Shown piece after piece: positions 30,601 to 39,577 of a stretch of 64,000 nt of DNA; positions within the stretch are counted from its first letter, which is position 1, and each line of letters starts with the position of its first letter. The translations under genes and the position numbers were made by a program. The notes beneath the pieces are model-generated. The model searched no databases and was not told the DNA's origin. It saw only the letters and a program-made list of their open reading frames with translations. Source of the stretch: Parietichytrium sp. I65-24A (Eukaryota; Sar; Bigyra; Thraustochytrida; Thraustochytriidae); contig BLSF01000032.1 of NCBI GenBank assembly GCA_012862575.1, forward strand, positions 434,001 through 498,000, in the 5' to 3' direction.

Positions 30601-33600
30601 TTCTGAATCTGGCCCACCGAAATCTCAAAACATCGTCTTGCAATCGGAGATGCTCAAGGTGGAGCTTGAGAGCGCGAGCGAGGAACGTATAGCGAGCGTT
30701 ACTTGTGGAAAGTTTTCCGCTGAATTTTCTCCTGATGCGGTGCAAGTTCGCTTGCAAAGCTTCGACGTTGCCAAAGGCGTTGACAAGAAGCCGCTAGTGT
30801 GGCCGATTCGCGACGACAATCAGTCATCTGGTGCTGTCTCGCCGAAAGATGATCTTATTACGTTGGACTGGTCCTTAGAGGGAGGTTCCGTTGTAACAAT
30901 GGATGCCCTTTACATTGTGCTGGATCAGAATCTTGCCAAGCGTTTGGCAAATTTTGTTCCAAAACCAAGAGACACACCAAAAGAAGCACCAGGGCGTGCT
31001 GGCTCCTCGAGTGCACAGCAGGAGACCTTGAGGCGGCAATCAAGTATCGGCTCCTCGTCATCGGTCGGGGGCGGCAAAGCTGGCCGGCCCTCTCGATCCA
31101 GCTCCGTCACTGCTTCCGCTTTTGAACTCCGATTGAGAAACCCAGGCAAACCCTTTGTAGTAGAGTTTATATCTTCGGTGCACGTTTCATGCTCAGTTGA
31201 GTTCAGTGGAATCCGGTCTCGACGAGGGGGCTTCGTCGTGCAAAACACAAAGGTGCTCCTCAACAAATCTGAAAGAATTGGGCTTATTGAGGAGGTCGGG
31301 TATACGAACGGGAAGATCTCCATCACATCCGTCTCCCTTACTATTAGCCCACCAACCAGACAGCTCATCGAGTCTGCTCTGATGGTTGTTGAGCAGTGGG
31401 TTGCGGATACGTTCGCCAACAACGGGGAAGAGGATATCTCTGACAACCAGTCTGCACCAGAAGGCTCAACTACGAGCAGCTTCGATGTGTCAGTGCAGCG
31501 TGCCATTCTGCACTTGCATGATGCCGAGCGAAACAATGGTCTAGCACTTGTTGCATCCTCCGTTAAGCTTGTTGACGGTAGCCTGACCGTCGGGGATTTA
31601 GAGATGCAGAGACGAATCAACGATGCGAAAGATGGGGAGAATTGTCTCTGGACTTCACCTTTGGCGAATGCAGAGAGCACGCATCTTTTGGTCATGGACC
31701 TCACCTCCAGTCCGATCCAGGCATACGTTCAACGCCGAGTACATTTTGAACTTACCCCAATATCCCTGGCAGGAATAAAAGCCCTTTCCAATGTCTCCAA
31801 TCGGGTATTGAAGTTTGTCGCTGCCGTGAGATCGGCAATGGCAACCAACAATGAGTTAAGCGTGCAGGAAACCCTCAAAGATGTTTTCACACTTGACTGC
31901 GAGGCGTTGGACCTGTTTGTTGCCACTAATAGACCCAAGCTCGATGCCGTAGATGCAGCTGGCCGAAATATTAAAGTGGCTGTGGACAACAATGGCCAAA
32001 CTGTTGTTACATTCGAAGAGCTCTTGGTCTTTGAAACCTCCTACCTTCCGTTGCAGGTTACAGTTGAGACCGACTCGGGTACCTCAGACACAAGCACGAC
32101 CACTCTCAAAGTGTATCTGGACTTGCTGGAAACAGCAAACAAGGGTAGACTGGAGCTTAGCCCTCTCAATCTTTATCGTCTGAACTCCGCGCTCAAATAT
32201 AACTTGCTGTTGCCCGCCTCAGAGCTCCCGCAATTCACCTACCCGGATGAAGGCCAAACGAATATTTTTTGTGAGGCCAAATTGGACCAGATCGAGGTAT
32301 TGTTCCTCTGCCCCACGGCCTCTCTTTTAGCCAAAACAGAACTTTCGGGGGATCATTCGAACGTCTCTCAAACGGGGCAAATGCCGCAAAATGAGAACGG
32401 TCTTCGAGAGGCTGGGTTGGAGTTTGGGCGCTTGTTCTTCGACGGTTTTTTGTTCCGATTCGACGGAGCGCAGTCTATGATCAAAGTCCATACCCCACAC
32501 CTCTTTTTAAAGTCTCCGATGTTTGACAAATCTAGTGCGACGAATGGCCTTGGAGAACTGAAAAGCTTCAGTGTCGATATAGAAACGAAGGGTGGCAATT
32601 CCACGGTGGTTGCAATACAGTCCGAACGGGTTCGCTTCAGGTATCAATCAAAATTCTTTCAAAAGGTGTTTGACTTTGCAGCTGCCTTGGAGGCACTGCG
32701 CGTGGAGAACCTGCTCGCAAGAGATACCAAGGAAGATTTTTCCGAGAGAAAGGTGACGCTCAACTTCACTCTCAACGAAATTGCCTTGATGGTGGAGGGA
32801 AATAAATTGCAGAGACAGATCTCAGCTGCTTCCGAACGGGAGGAAGCGGCAATCAATGCTTTTGTTGCACATACAAGCCTGGTCGGGCTGGTCGATGTGG
32901 ACTATGGCCAAAAGTTAACCGAGCGGGTGCTGCAAATCACGTTGTCCAAAACTCGTGTGAGTTATGACTTTTTACACCCAGAAACGCTGGAGGCATTTCG
33001 TGCATTCCCTATTGTGGACGATACGGAAGTCTTCGTCAAAGTGACTTCACAATTCACATTCACAGGAATTCTCACTTCAAACAGGATCATGGTCATGGTG
33101 TCCCGGCTAAACCTTAGTTGCCTGATTCCTGTGGTCCCAGAAATGACTGAAACAGTCTTCAAGACAATTCTTGAGAGGCCAACGAGTCGGGTGGTGCGCC
33201 AAGCGATTATTGACGAGACAAACCGATCACTTGGAGACTCCATCACGCAAAATAGCGCAAACAAGGAGCGGGGAAAACGTGCAGATGATGGTCTTCAAAC
33301 CTCCTATCAGGTCAGTGTTTCAATGGATAGCTTCGAAATCGCTGCGTATGGGGCTCAGTATCCGGCTGCGCGCTTAACTGTGTCCAAAACGTCTACAGCG
33401 ACTGGCTCGGGCGAGGGCGGCACGGGCTCCATTGACGATGGCGCTTTTAAGGGGGACATGGATGTTCGCCACATTGCTTTGGAATGCTTCAACCCCTGCA
33501 ATTTAAGCTGGGAACCTGTTTTGGAACCATGCGATCTCGATTGTAAAATTCAGACAGTGCCTCATCAAGATGGGCATCGTGGTGTCCGTCTCCACTTCCG

Positions 33601-36600
33601 AACGGGATCTAGCGTGCGATTCAACGTTCATCCTCAGCACCTTGCGGCGATCACGACCGCTTCTGCCGAAGGAAAGCAGGTCTTAGATTCTGTGGCTAAC
33701 ATTCTTGAAGAGCACAAGGGACGCTCGGCGGGCTCGTTTAGAAACCTTCTCGCAGAAAGTACTCTTGGAATTGGAGAGGGCAAAGGCGGCGAGCACACTT
33801 GCTACGTTCGAAACTCGGTTGGAGTGCCACTCGTTTGCCAAGGAAAAAATATTCCTCCGGGCGAGACCATTGGCGTTCAGTCGACTAAGATGCGGGTCGT
33901 TTTACAAATTTGCGAGTACACAAGAGAAGTTGTGTTGGCCGACGGCGACGAGCAAGTTATAGAGGCCCCTTCCCTCGCCGTCTATGTCGAGCGAGACACT
34001 AGCGGTTCTTTCCGGCTTTCCGTGGCGTCCACTGTCAGTGTAAGCAACTCATGCGACATTCCAGTTCACGTTCGCGTTTCTCTTCCGGACGAGTCTGAAG
34101 AGGTCACGAAAATGCTAGGTCCGCAGCACCAATTTTTCGTGCCAAACAGAATGGTTCCTCGCTGCACAGTATTTTACCGTCTTGAAGAGAGTGATGAATG
34201 GCAGAGAGTGTCATTGGTTACTTATGAGAAGCAAGACGAACGAAGTCGGGACGAGTCTAGAGCCGTTGAGATGACCTCCACGCGAAAGACTTTGCTTTTG
34301 TCGATCCTCCGAGTTGAGCGCTTCCCTCGAGTCCAAGTGTTCTTTAATCCAGTAAAGCGTATTAAGAACAATATGCCGGAACCGGTACGGTGTCAAGTGC
34401 TTCGAAGGAAGGAGGGCCGGCACATGATAGAGTCTGACTTCGAGTTGGGTCCTTCTAGCGCGGAGTGCTTGTACAACTACGATCCCAATTCGGTAGAGTT
34501 TCGCGTGGCGATGGCTTCAAGTCGCAATGCTTTCGGATTGCCCATGCGAATCCTTCAGGACAAAGGTTTGTACGAGTACCCTATTATCTCTTCCGATAAA
34601 TTACATCGCCAAAAGCTGCACTGCAGGTGCAGTCGGTCCCGCATACACATCACCTCGCCATTTTGGATAGTGAATTCTTCTGGTCTGCCCCTCCGCCTTG
34701 GGCTGGAAGACGGGTCGCTTTTGACGGAAGAGATGGTTGCGTCTGGTACGAGCGATGGCATGATCACTCCAACAGGGTTTGATGCAATTCGCGTCGGATT
34801 GTCAGCAGGCAAAGACGGTAGTATTTTGTGGGGCCCACGTGTCAATCTCAATATGGCTGCCGGAACTTCCGAAGTATTTGGGGTTCGCAGATCTAGCCAC
34901 GATGAGTCCTTTTATCCACTGGTGCTGAGCGTGGAACGCCATTCAACGCTCGCAAACACCAAAGTGTGCACTATTGCACCTCGGCTAATTTTAGTCAATC
35001 AAGTATCTGGCGGGTCTGAAACGTTGCGAGTAATGCAAGCACGCACCATGCAAGATCCTATTCTGGTGGACGCCGCTACTCCCCTGAGCTGGTTTCGCCA
35101 GCAAGAGGATTGTGCCTTGCAGGTGCAGGTGGGAAACTCTGACTGGTCGATTCCATTCTCTATAAGCGACCTGGACAAGTTTTGTATTAGAGTACCAAAG
35201 TCGGAGTCTGGCGTGGCACCAATCCGCTTGTGCGTCGAGATAAAGCGTAGTGATAAAGTCTCTGGCGCAGCTTTGGTGATATTTTCGCAAGACAGCCAAG
35301 AGGAGCCAATGTACCGAGTACAAAATCTCACGACGGATACACTTCTCATCGGTCAAGATGGAGTGTCTGAAGATAGCAGTGTGGTCGAGCCCTACACGGC
35401 GGAGGCGTTCGCCTGGACCAATGCTCGTGCAGATGCTAGAAAGCTCTACGTCAAATTTCGAGGCCAGGAAAATAGCTTTCGTCAAGTTCTTGACTTCAAT
35501 CAGGTTGGTACCGAGAGACGAATTCGGCTTCCTGCCCAGTATAACCGGGCTCACTCAGGAGACGGCGCTGGGGTGCTCAAGGACGCACAAAGATGTTTAC
35601 TGCTCGCAAAGAATGGCAGCCTCAAATGGTTGGCAAAGCCGCCCCAGATAGCTGTGCAACCAATCTTCGGAGATCCTGATAAGTTCAACATGACTGCGGG
35701 ATGGACTCCAATGGTGAACAGAGGGGAGAGCAGTGCAGTCACCATACTCGTTGTAGAAAGTGCTGGAGACGCATACGGAACGATCCATTTTGGGGACACA
35801 GTCGCACTTTACTGCACAACAGCGGACGGGAAAAAGCGTATTTTGACAGTCAACTCAGACGAAAAGGAGCCAAAACTTTCCTGGAAGCTTGCCGACAGCG
35901 AGGATAGAAGACGTAATCATTTGGACAGCGAAGATCTACCTGACCTGGATTCGCAGTTTGATCTCATCGGCGGTGAAAGAGGGAGCAGCATAAGTGAAAC
36001 TCACTCTGCGTTCTCTTTCCAACCAAGATACCTGCCTGGAACAGTGATAAGTCTGGACGAACACGATCGGCTGTGCTTGAGAAGCGACATTGTCAATGAC
36101 AAAAACTCGGCATTCACCGCAATTCACCTTGCATCGCTTCATAACTTACCTGAGAGAGAGCTTTACATCAACGTTGACATAGAAAATCGCAGCAGGGTGG
36201 TCAGAGTTTCAGAAGTGTCTTTGACAGGAGGGCGGGAGCTCAGTTTGAGCACAGAGAGGGGCGCGATAGATCCAGGGGAAGAGAGACTTCGTGTTGAATT
36301 AAACCTTGAGCTCGGCGACTTCGGGTTGTCCGTTATCTCGCTAAAGAAGAGCAAACATGGACAAGAACCTTTCGAGCTCGTCTTCTTGAGTGCCGGATTC
36401 GAGATGAAACTGAAAGACACGAATCTCGCTCGGTCCATTGACGTCTTCGCACACCACCTTCGGCTGGACAATGATCTTCCTGGCGCAACATACCCGAACA
36501 TCCTCCGGAAGTCCTACAAGGACTCGAGACCTGGGAGTGCTGACAGGTCAACGGTGCACCTAGAGCTTTACGAGAAACACACGCAGCTCAATGTGATGTA

Positions 36601-38302
36601 CATTCAGCATGCGCAACTAAGATGCGCAAAGATGGACGTTGAAATGGATGACCCATTAATTGCTGCCCTGAGCGAAGCAGCTCAACACTACGTCGCTGCG
36701 ACTCTGGAGGTGGAGCGCGCTCGGAATAAAAAGTTTGAGTATACTTTGCCTGAGCGGGACTTGCTATCCATTTGTGCTTCTTCCGTGGCGAAGGATGCTG
36801 CGGAGACTCGCGTCTTTTATATCCGTGAATTAGAGCTTGGTGCCATAGAACTTCGGGTATCGTACTTCAAAAATCAATTTACGGATGTGGAGCGGGCGGA
36901 GATTCAATTCGAGCCTTTCCGAATGTCCAACGGACTGTCTCGTGGAAGCAGTGCACTTTTGTCCGAAGTTGGACTCTTTTACAAGAAACAGATTCAGCAT
37001 CACATCTTTAGCCTGATCGGCTTCTTGCTTCCCGGCAATCCAGGAGAGCTACTAAGCTCCCTTGGGGGTGATCTGTCGGTCAAGAATCTGATGAAAGGTG
37101 CTGTGCGGGGTTTTGCGAGCATTGGAACCATCGGCTCAACGATAGCCAAAATTGATAAGGACTACAAGCGCCAGCGCATGTCCAAGCCCCAAAATTTCAA
37201 AGAAGGTTTCGCAATGGGTACCGAGCGCATAACCGCCGGTTTTTCCAAAGGCTGGGAGGAGCTGATGCAAAAGCCAGTGAGAGGTGCCGAGAAGAACGAC
37301 TTTTTGGGAGCCGTATCCGGTATTGGATCCGGCCTTCTCGGACTGGTAACCAAGCCGGTTTCGGGGGTCGCCTCTGCGGTTGGAGTCGCATCCCAGGGAC
37401 TGGCCGCACAAACAAAGTCAAAGGAGGAACTGCGTGCCGAGCGCCTAGGGGAAATTCAAGCCCGCCCACCGAGGCTATTCCGTTCTTCAAACAGAAATCG
37501 TGTTTTGGGATGCTTTCAGATGAAGGAAACGGTTGCCCTGATGAAGGCACTGCACTCTCTTCCTCCAGTACCATTTTACCAGAGCCATGAAGAGAACAAG
37601 GTTCCTGGATTGTGGAAGTGCGAGACCAATGGGCAAGTGTACGTGCTTGATTACTTTTTTAAGCCCTTGCCATACTTTTTACTTCACACGCAGACGCATG
37701 TAGCGTTTGGTCTGTGGAGAGAAGATTCTGAAGCCGCTCGCAACCTCCCACAAACCTTTTCGTTGAATGACTTTGCAACGTTCGAGAGGCTCTCACATGT
37801 CCTGCGTGTGGAGTTGCTGTGGATCGAAAATCGAGGAGTGGATTCCATCCAACCCATCGAACAAGCTGTCCAGCGATGGAAAGCGATCGTCCATATGGAA
37901 TCCCTAGCAAGTTGTGAAGCGAGATTTCGGGAGGGCGCAAAGAGCCAAAATGAAAAAATAAAAGCTCAACCTTCCACAACCGTGCTGAAATGCGCCGAGC
38001 GGCTGCGAAATGGGTTCCGCATTACTCAATCGCCGCGCACGAATATGCGCACTATCTTGGAAGTCTGTAAGCATCTGAAGCACGACCTTGGTCACGACAT
38101 GAAGATGGTGAGCACCGCGTTGGTCCAAGCTATCGTGCATTCCGGCATTTGGAGGGAATGCCCATTAACCACTTTTAGTTTGGTGAGGGCCTATTTCTTT
38201 ATCCTCGAGAATCAGGGGTCCTTTGGGCACGACAATTCTGAGCAACTGGAAGCCCTGGGCGAGTTTGAGTCTAGTCTTTGCCTAATTTTTCCACAACAGT
38301 AG
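27638..38302 (+). CDS. VPS13: VPS13 family bridge-like lipid transfer protein
   Basis: One uninterrupted frame of 3554 residues. The N-terminus is a textbook chorein domain: MFETTVQQLLRKYLRDYL then GGKLEIGNLELKKDAL and VSVPWSAL, about residues 1-105. The long middle (to about 2100) would form the repeating beta-groove. VAB-type beta modules follow at about 2130-2640 (SNSCDIPVHVRVSLP near 2133; WIVNSSGLPLRLGLEDG near 2342). A DUF1162/APT1-like region precedes the ATG_C-type segment at about 3140-3240 (MKGAVRGFASIGT..., GFSKGWEELMQKPVRGAE). The C-terminal 300 residues include PRLFRSSNR and a PH-like fold. VPS13 proteins carry glycerolipids between organelles at contact sites. Overall length fits VPS13A/C types. 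No introns, no breaks. Serine-rich spacers with runs such as GSSSSVGGGK interrupt the groove region. Confidence 0.96.
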   Translation: MFETTVQQLLRKYLRDYLHVDEVALQQIVVKLWGGKLEIGNLELKKDALEKLLGLQVSVVRSTVGKLNVSVPWSALQSKPVVIELSDIEVIVKPLDSCESESQKAEDLQSAKLSRLAQLENLEARSGNGEEEEDSSGPDDAKNQTFLERLGTTILNNLQLVLKNIKICYQESSRTSGIEIDEIALVSTDANWQDAFVVRSADLYKIARIVNLRVSAGLTSEGDPPQLFTQRQLTLKLHLKKDSKTTTTKAIDVNLDLGKCNFFVRKSQILALQGAYTDILEENERKTPRARWEAAIEKVMEANKREHEERKRLAWVSARKGLYISLFKRRLEVTKSYLKDLAASELAELDDLEKSPKMYFADIVRLRKVAYEEVRRELENPAVNVQKRRLTSSPAPKKEAQKTGWFSSWWSGSSEAASSGQKAVESPEDSADSSPDSVKVVVTDSDREELYETIGFDPNEVIVQTNLEKVPFNIVAGVEQARVVIIEEQVGKKEKAGEDMIGKIALTAVKLDMIFAQEIKSLNLEAGHLLISDTRSSNDSKFREIVSPMDPNTKAKLIQVALVRQVENAPLTIDVRLEQALKILVVSPFIEKILAITSPKPSSPNSNITASTGLEPGSTLDSTLASVEPSGSSWDAYQAAYSQMSIEDIWDENKAPQVSFVFRAPSLVIPKDYKDENTSYLQINLGEFKLGQAIENKPSEWTFKASELAVQLMQRATGDGERKSVQLLSDIGVQAALAISSDAQALTKPRADVSIKVPRISSSLSVDTIEETLSVVSGAFSRETTIENSTAENRGSTLSRASSQVGEETEERENDAKRNTASRETELGKNRKSTWLAERIGFRIIALMDGVDVEVRGKYTDVALSLSEMSLAIVSRTYDSTIKFSGKSVSLLDKRNRKYILNKEGAGDVLRVHVQLSDPSLSPLYDGFCVSAQVSLAPITVLIPEKFVHDCFWTWTEEIAGLLSHSETASLSSGSSLPEDRQPLKSVDSESGPPKSQNIVLQSEMLKVELESASEERIASVTCGKFSAEFSPDAVQVRLQSFDVAKGVDKKPLVWPIRDDNQSSGAVSPKDDLITLDWSLEGGSVVTMDALYIVLDQNLAKRLANFVPKPRDTPKEAPGRAGSSSAQQETLRRQSSIGSSSSVGGGKAGRPSRSSSVTASAFELRLRNPGKPFVVEFISSVHVSCSVEFSGIRSRRGGFVVQNTKVLLNKSERIGLIEEVGYTNGKISITSVSLTISPPTRQLIESALMVVEQWVADTFANNGEEDISDNQSAPEGSTTSSFDVSVQRAILHLHDAERNNGLALVASSVKLVDGSLTVGDLEMQRRINDAKDGENCLWTSPLANAESTHLLVMDLTSSPIQAYVQRRVHFELTPISLAGIKALSNVSNRVLKFVAAVRSAMATNNELSVQETLKDVFTLDCEALDLFVATNRPKLDAVDAAGRNIKVAVDNNGQTVVTFEELLVFETSYLPLQVTVETDSGTSDTSTTTLKVYLDLLETANKGRLELSPLNLYRLNSALKYNLLLPASELPQFTYPDEGQTNIFCEAKLDQIEVLFLCPTASLLAKTELSGDHSNVSQTGQMPQNENGLREAGLEFGRLFFDGFLFRFDGAQSMIKVHTPHLFLKSPMFDKSSATNGLGELKSFSVDIETKGGNSTVVAIQSERVRFRYQSKFFQKVFDFAAALEALRVENLLARDTKEDFSERKVTLNFTLNEIALMVEGNKLQRQISAASEREEAAINAFVAHTSLVGLVDVDYGQKLTERVLQITLSKTRVSYDFLHPETLEAFRAFPIVDDTEVFVKVTSQFTFTGILTSNRIMVMVSRLNLSCLIPVVPEMTETVFKTILERPTSRVVRQAIIDETNRSLGDSITQNSANKERGKRADDGLQTSYQVSVSMDSFEIAAYGAQYPAARLTVSKTSTATGSGEGGTGSIDDGAFKGDMDVRHIALECFNPCNLSWEPVLEPCDLDCKIQTVPHQDGHRGVRLHFRTGSSVRFNVHPQHLAAITTASAEGKQVLDSVANILEEHKGRSAGSFRNLLAESTLGIGEGKGGEHTCYVRNSVGVPLVCQGKNIPPGETIGVQSTKMRVVLQICEYTREVVLADGDEQVIEAPSLAVYVERDTSGSFRLSVASTVSVSNSCDIPVHVRVSLPDESEEVTKMLGPQHQFFVPNRMVPRCTVFYRLEESDEWQRVSLVTYEKQDERSRDESRAVEMTSTRKTLLLSILRVERFPRVQVFFNPVKRIKNNMPEPVRCQVLRRKEGRHMIESDFELGPSSAECLYNYDPNSVEFRVAMASSRNAFGLPMRILQDKGLYEYPIISSDKLHRQKLHCRCSRSRIHITSPFWIVNSSGLPLRLGLEDGSLLTEEMVASGTSDGMITPTGFDAIRVGLSAGKDGSILWGPRVNLNMAAGTSEVFGVRRSSHDESFYPLVLSVERHSTLANTKVCTIAPRLILVNQVSGGSETLRVMQARTMQDPILVDAATPLSWFRQQEDCALQVQVGNSDWSIPFSISDLDKFCIRVPKSESGVAPIRLCVEIKRSDKVSGAALVIFSQDSQEEPMYRVQNLTTDTLLIGQDGVSEDSSVVEPYTAEAFAWTNARADARKLYVKFRGQENSFRQVLDFNQVGTERRIRLPAQYNRAHSGDGAGVLKDAQRCLLLAKNGSLKWLAKPPQIAVQPIFGDPDKFNMTAGWTPMVNRGESSAVTILVVESAGDAYGTIHFGDTVALYCTTADGKKRILTVNSDEKEPKLSWKLADSEDRRRNHLDSEDLPDLDSQFDLIGGERGSSISETHSAFSFQPRYLPGTVISLDEHDRLCLRSDIVNDKNSAFTAIHLASLHNLPERELYINVDIENRSRVVRVSEVSLTGGRELSLSTERGAIDPGEERLRVELNLELGDFGLSVISLKKSKHGQEPFELVFLSAGFEMKLKDTNLARSIDVFAHHLRLDNDLPGATYPNILRKSYKDSRPGSADRSTVHLELYEKHTQLNVMYIQHAQLRCAKMDVEMDDPLIAALSEAAQHYVAATLEVERARNKKFEYTLPERDLLSICASSVAKDAAETRVFYIRELELGAIELRVSYFKNQFTDVERAEIQFEPFRMSNGLSRGSSALLSEVGLFYKKQIQHHIFSLIGFLLPGNPGELLSSLGGDLSVKNLMKGAVRGFASIGTIGSTIAKIDKDYKRQRMSKPQNFKEGFAMGTERITAGFSKGWEELMQKPVRGAEKNDFLGAVSGIGSGLLGLVTKPVSGVASAVGVASQGLAAQTKSKEELRAERLGEIQARPPRLFRSSNRNRVLGCFQMKETVALMKALHSLPPVPFYQSHEENKVPGLWKCETNGQVYVLDYFFKPLPYFLLHTQTHVAFGLWREDSEAARNLPQTFSLNDFATFERLSHVLRVELLWIENRGVDSIQPIEQAVQRWKAIVHMESLASCEARFREGAKSQNEKIKAQPSTTVLKCAERLRNGFRITQSPRTNMRTILEVCKHLKHDLGHDMKMVSTALVQAIVHSGIWRECPLTTFSLVRAYFFILENQGSFGHDNSEQLEALGEFESSLCLIFPQQ

Positions 38303-38449
38303 GCCGCGCCTCAAATTGCAGGCTGGTAAAAGGTGAGGGCTGAAATATAATTACACGATGGGTGTCTTACTTTAAATACTGTTGTCAATCAAAAGCATTT
38401 TTTAAATATATATACTCAAGATCGCTCAATCATCGTGGCTGTCCATTTG

Positions 38450-39577
38450 TTACGACGAGGAGGACCGTCTTTCCCCGGATATACCGCGAATAGCGCGATC
38501 CGTAAGAGGCTCGGTCTGAGTAATGAAGCTCGCGATGACATCATAGCAAGCGAATTCAATTCCAGTTTGGGGGGCAGCCCTAGAGGCATTTGCCAACAGC
38601 CCTTTGTAAAATCCACGCCATCCGTATGACGCATGTATTTTCCTAACGCAATCCAGAGTCCCATTGTACATCCGTTGCTGACCGAGCGCACCGGTTACTT
38701 GCATATGGCGTCGAATTGTGTCGATTGGATATGCTATGGACTGCGATGTGATCGCTGCAATCGAGCCCAGCACTACCTTTCCCAGAGGGTGCTCCCACTG
38801 TGATTGGCCCGTGGTAACATCTTTGAGAGTGCTGCTCGATCGTCCAAGACGGGTTAGTTCGGTCAATTGAGTGCGATGCAAGTGGGTGCATTGTTTCAAC
38901 TTACTCGTATGTTGCGAAACTGATCGCAAGGTATGGCATAATACCACAAATAGAAATGCCCAGCCCATTGTAAAGTCCTCGAACGCCTTCGTACTAAAGC
39001 GCGTATCGCATGGTAAAGTCATTCGTGGTGAGTATCCACTACGGCAGATTCGCTGCGTGGCCTGGGAATCAAAACTTACCTCCACAGTTACCCGCAGAAG
39101 ATGGAGCATGCCCTTGTAGCGCTTCTGGGTGTCCGCGCTAAGTCTCGTCCTTGCAAGGTCTAAAGGGTAAACGGGGACTATGGTAGTGAACCCGCTGAGG
39201 CCGCCGCACAGCATCTTACGAAAGTATTTCTCACGTCCTTCATACCCATGCTCACCGTTCGGAAATGCTAACTCCTTTAAAGACGAGTAGCTAGCAAACT
39301 TGATGGCTGAGTTGGGGATAATCCGAATGACATTCGTTCCATTTCCACGCCAATACGCCCAGAATCCTTCCTGCTTGGGAATTCGCACCAAGCAGTCAAC
39401 AATACCTTTGTACTGCTGTTCCACTGGGACCTTGGAGACAGTTTGGGTCTGAAGAAGTACCTTGGTCCGCTCCAGAGGCGCAGTCAACGTCCTGGATATC
39501 GCCCCGGCTCCACCGCCAGCCAGCAGTTTCCGAAACGTCTTCTTTGTGTCTGCTTTTTTAGAGTCTGACCCACCCAT
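38450..39577 (-). CDS. Mitochondrial carrier (SLC25) of the CoA/adenine-nucleotide type, 2 introns
   Basis: Coding is complement(join(38450..38831,38905..38993,39080..39577)), 322 residues. Introns: 38994-39079 (86 nt, donor GTAAGTTTTG, acceptor CTTTAG, phase 0) and 38832-38904 (73 nt, donor GTAAGTTGAA, acceptor GAGCAG, phase 2). The 89-nt middle exon restores EGVRGLYNGLGISICGIMPY, the expected second-repeat segment. Three carrier repeats are visible: APLERTKVLLQ, YPLDLARTRL and YPIDTIRRHMQ, plus RGNGTNVIRIIPNSAIKF. These sit between SLC25A42/plant CoA carriers and ADNT1-type nucleotide carriers; the ADP/ATP carrier RRRMMM signature is absent. Inner-membrane location is inferred. Oddly, both introns retained together keep the frame open (375 residues), but that product would lose part of repeat two. 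Confidence 0.9.
   Translation of the reverse strand: MGGSDSKKADTKKTFRKLLAGGGAGAISRTLTAPLERTKVLLQTQTVSKVPVEQQYKGIVDCLVRIPKQEGFWAYWRGNGTNVIRIIPNSAIKFASYSSLKELAFPNGEHGYEGREKYFRKMLCGGLSGFTTIVPVYPLDLARTRLSADTQKRYKGMLHLLRVTVEVSFDSQATQRICRSGYSPRMTLPCDTRFSTKAFEDFTMGWAFLFVVLCHTLRSVSQHTSKLKQCTHLHRTQLTELTRLGRSSSTLKDVTTGQSQWEHPLGKVVLGSIAAITSQSIAYPIDTIRRHMQVTGALGQQRMYNGTLDCVRKIHASYGWRGFYKGLLANASRAAPQTGIEFACYDVIASFITQTEPLTDRAIRGISGERRSSSS

Noticed and set aside
30925-31704. 259-residue antisense open frame inside VPS13
   Set aside because: Entirely overlapped by a conserved gene; Ser-rich translation typical of an antisense shadow.
38450-39577. Unspliced 375-residue carrier as the main product
   Set aside because: The unspliced reading loses EGVRGLYNGLGISICGIMPY, which is restored exactly by removing two consensus introns.
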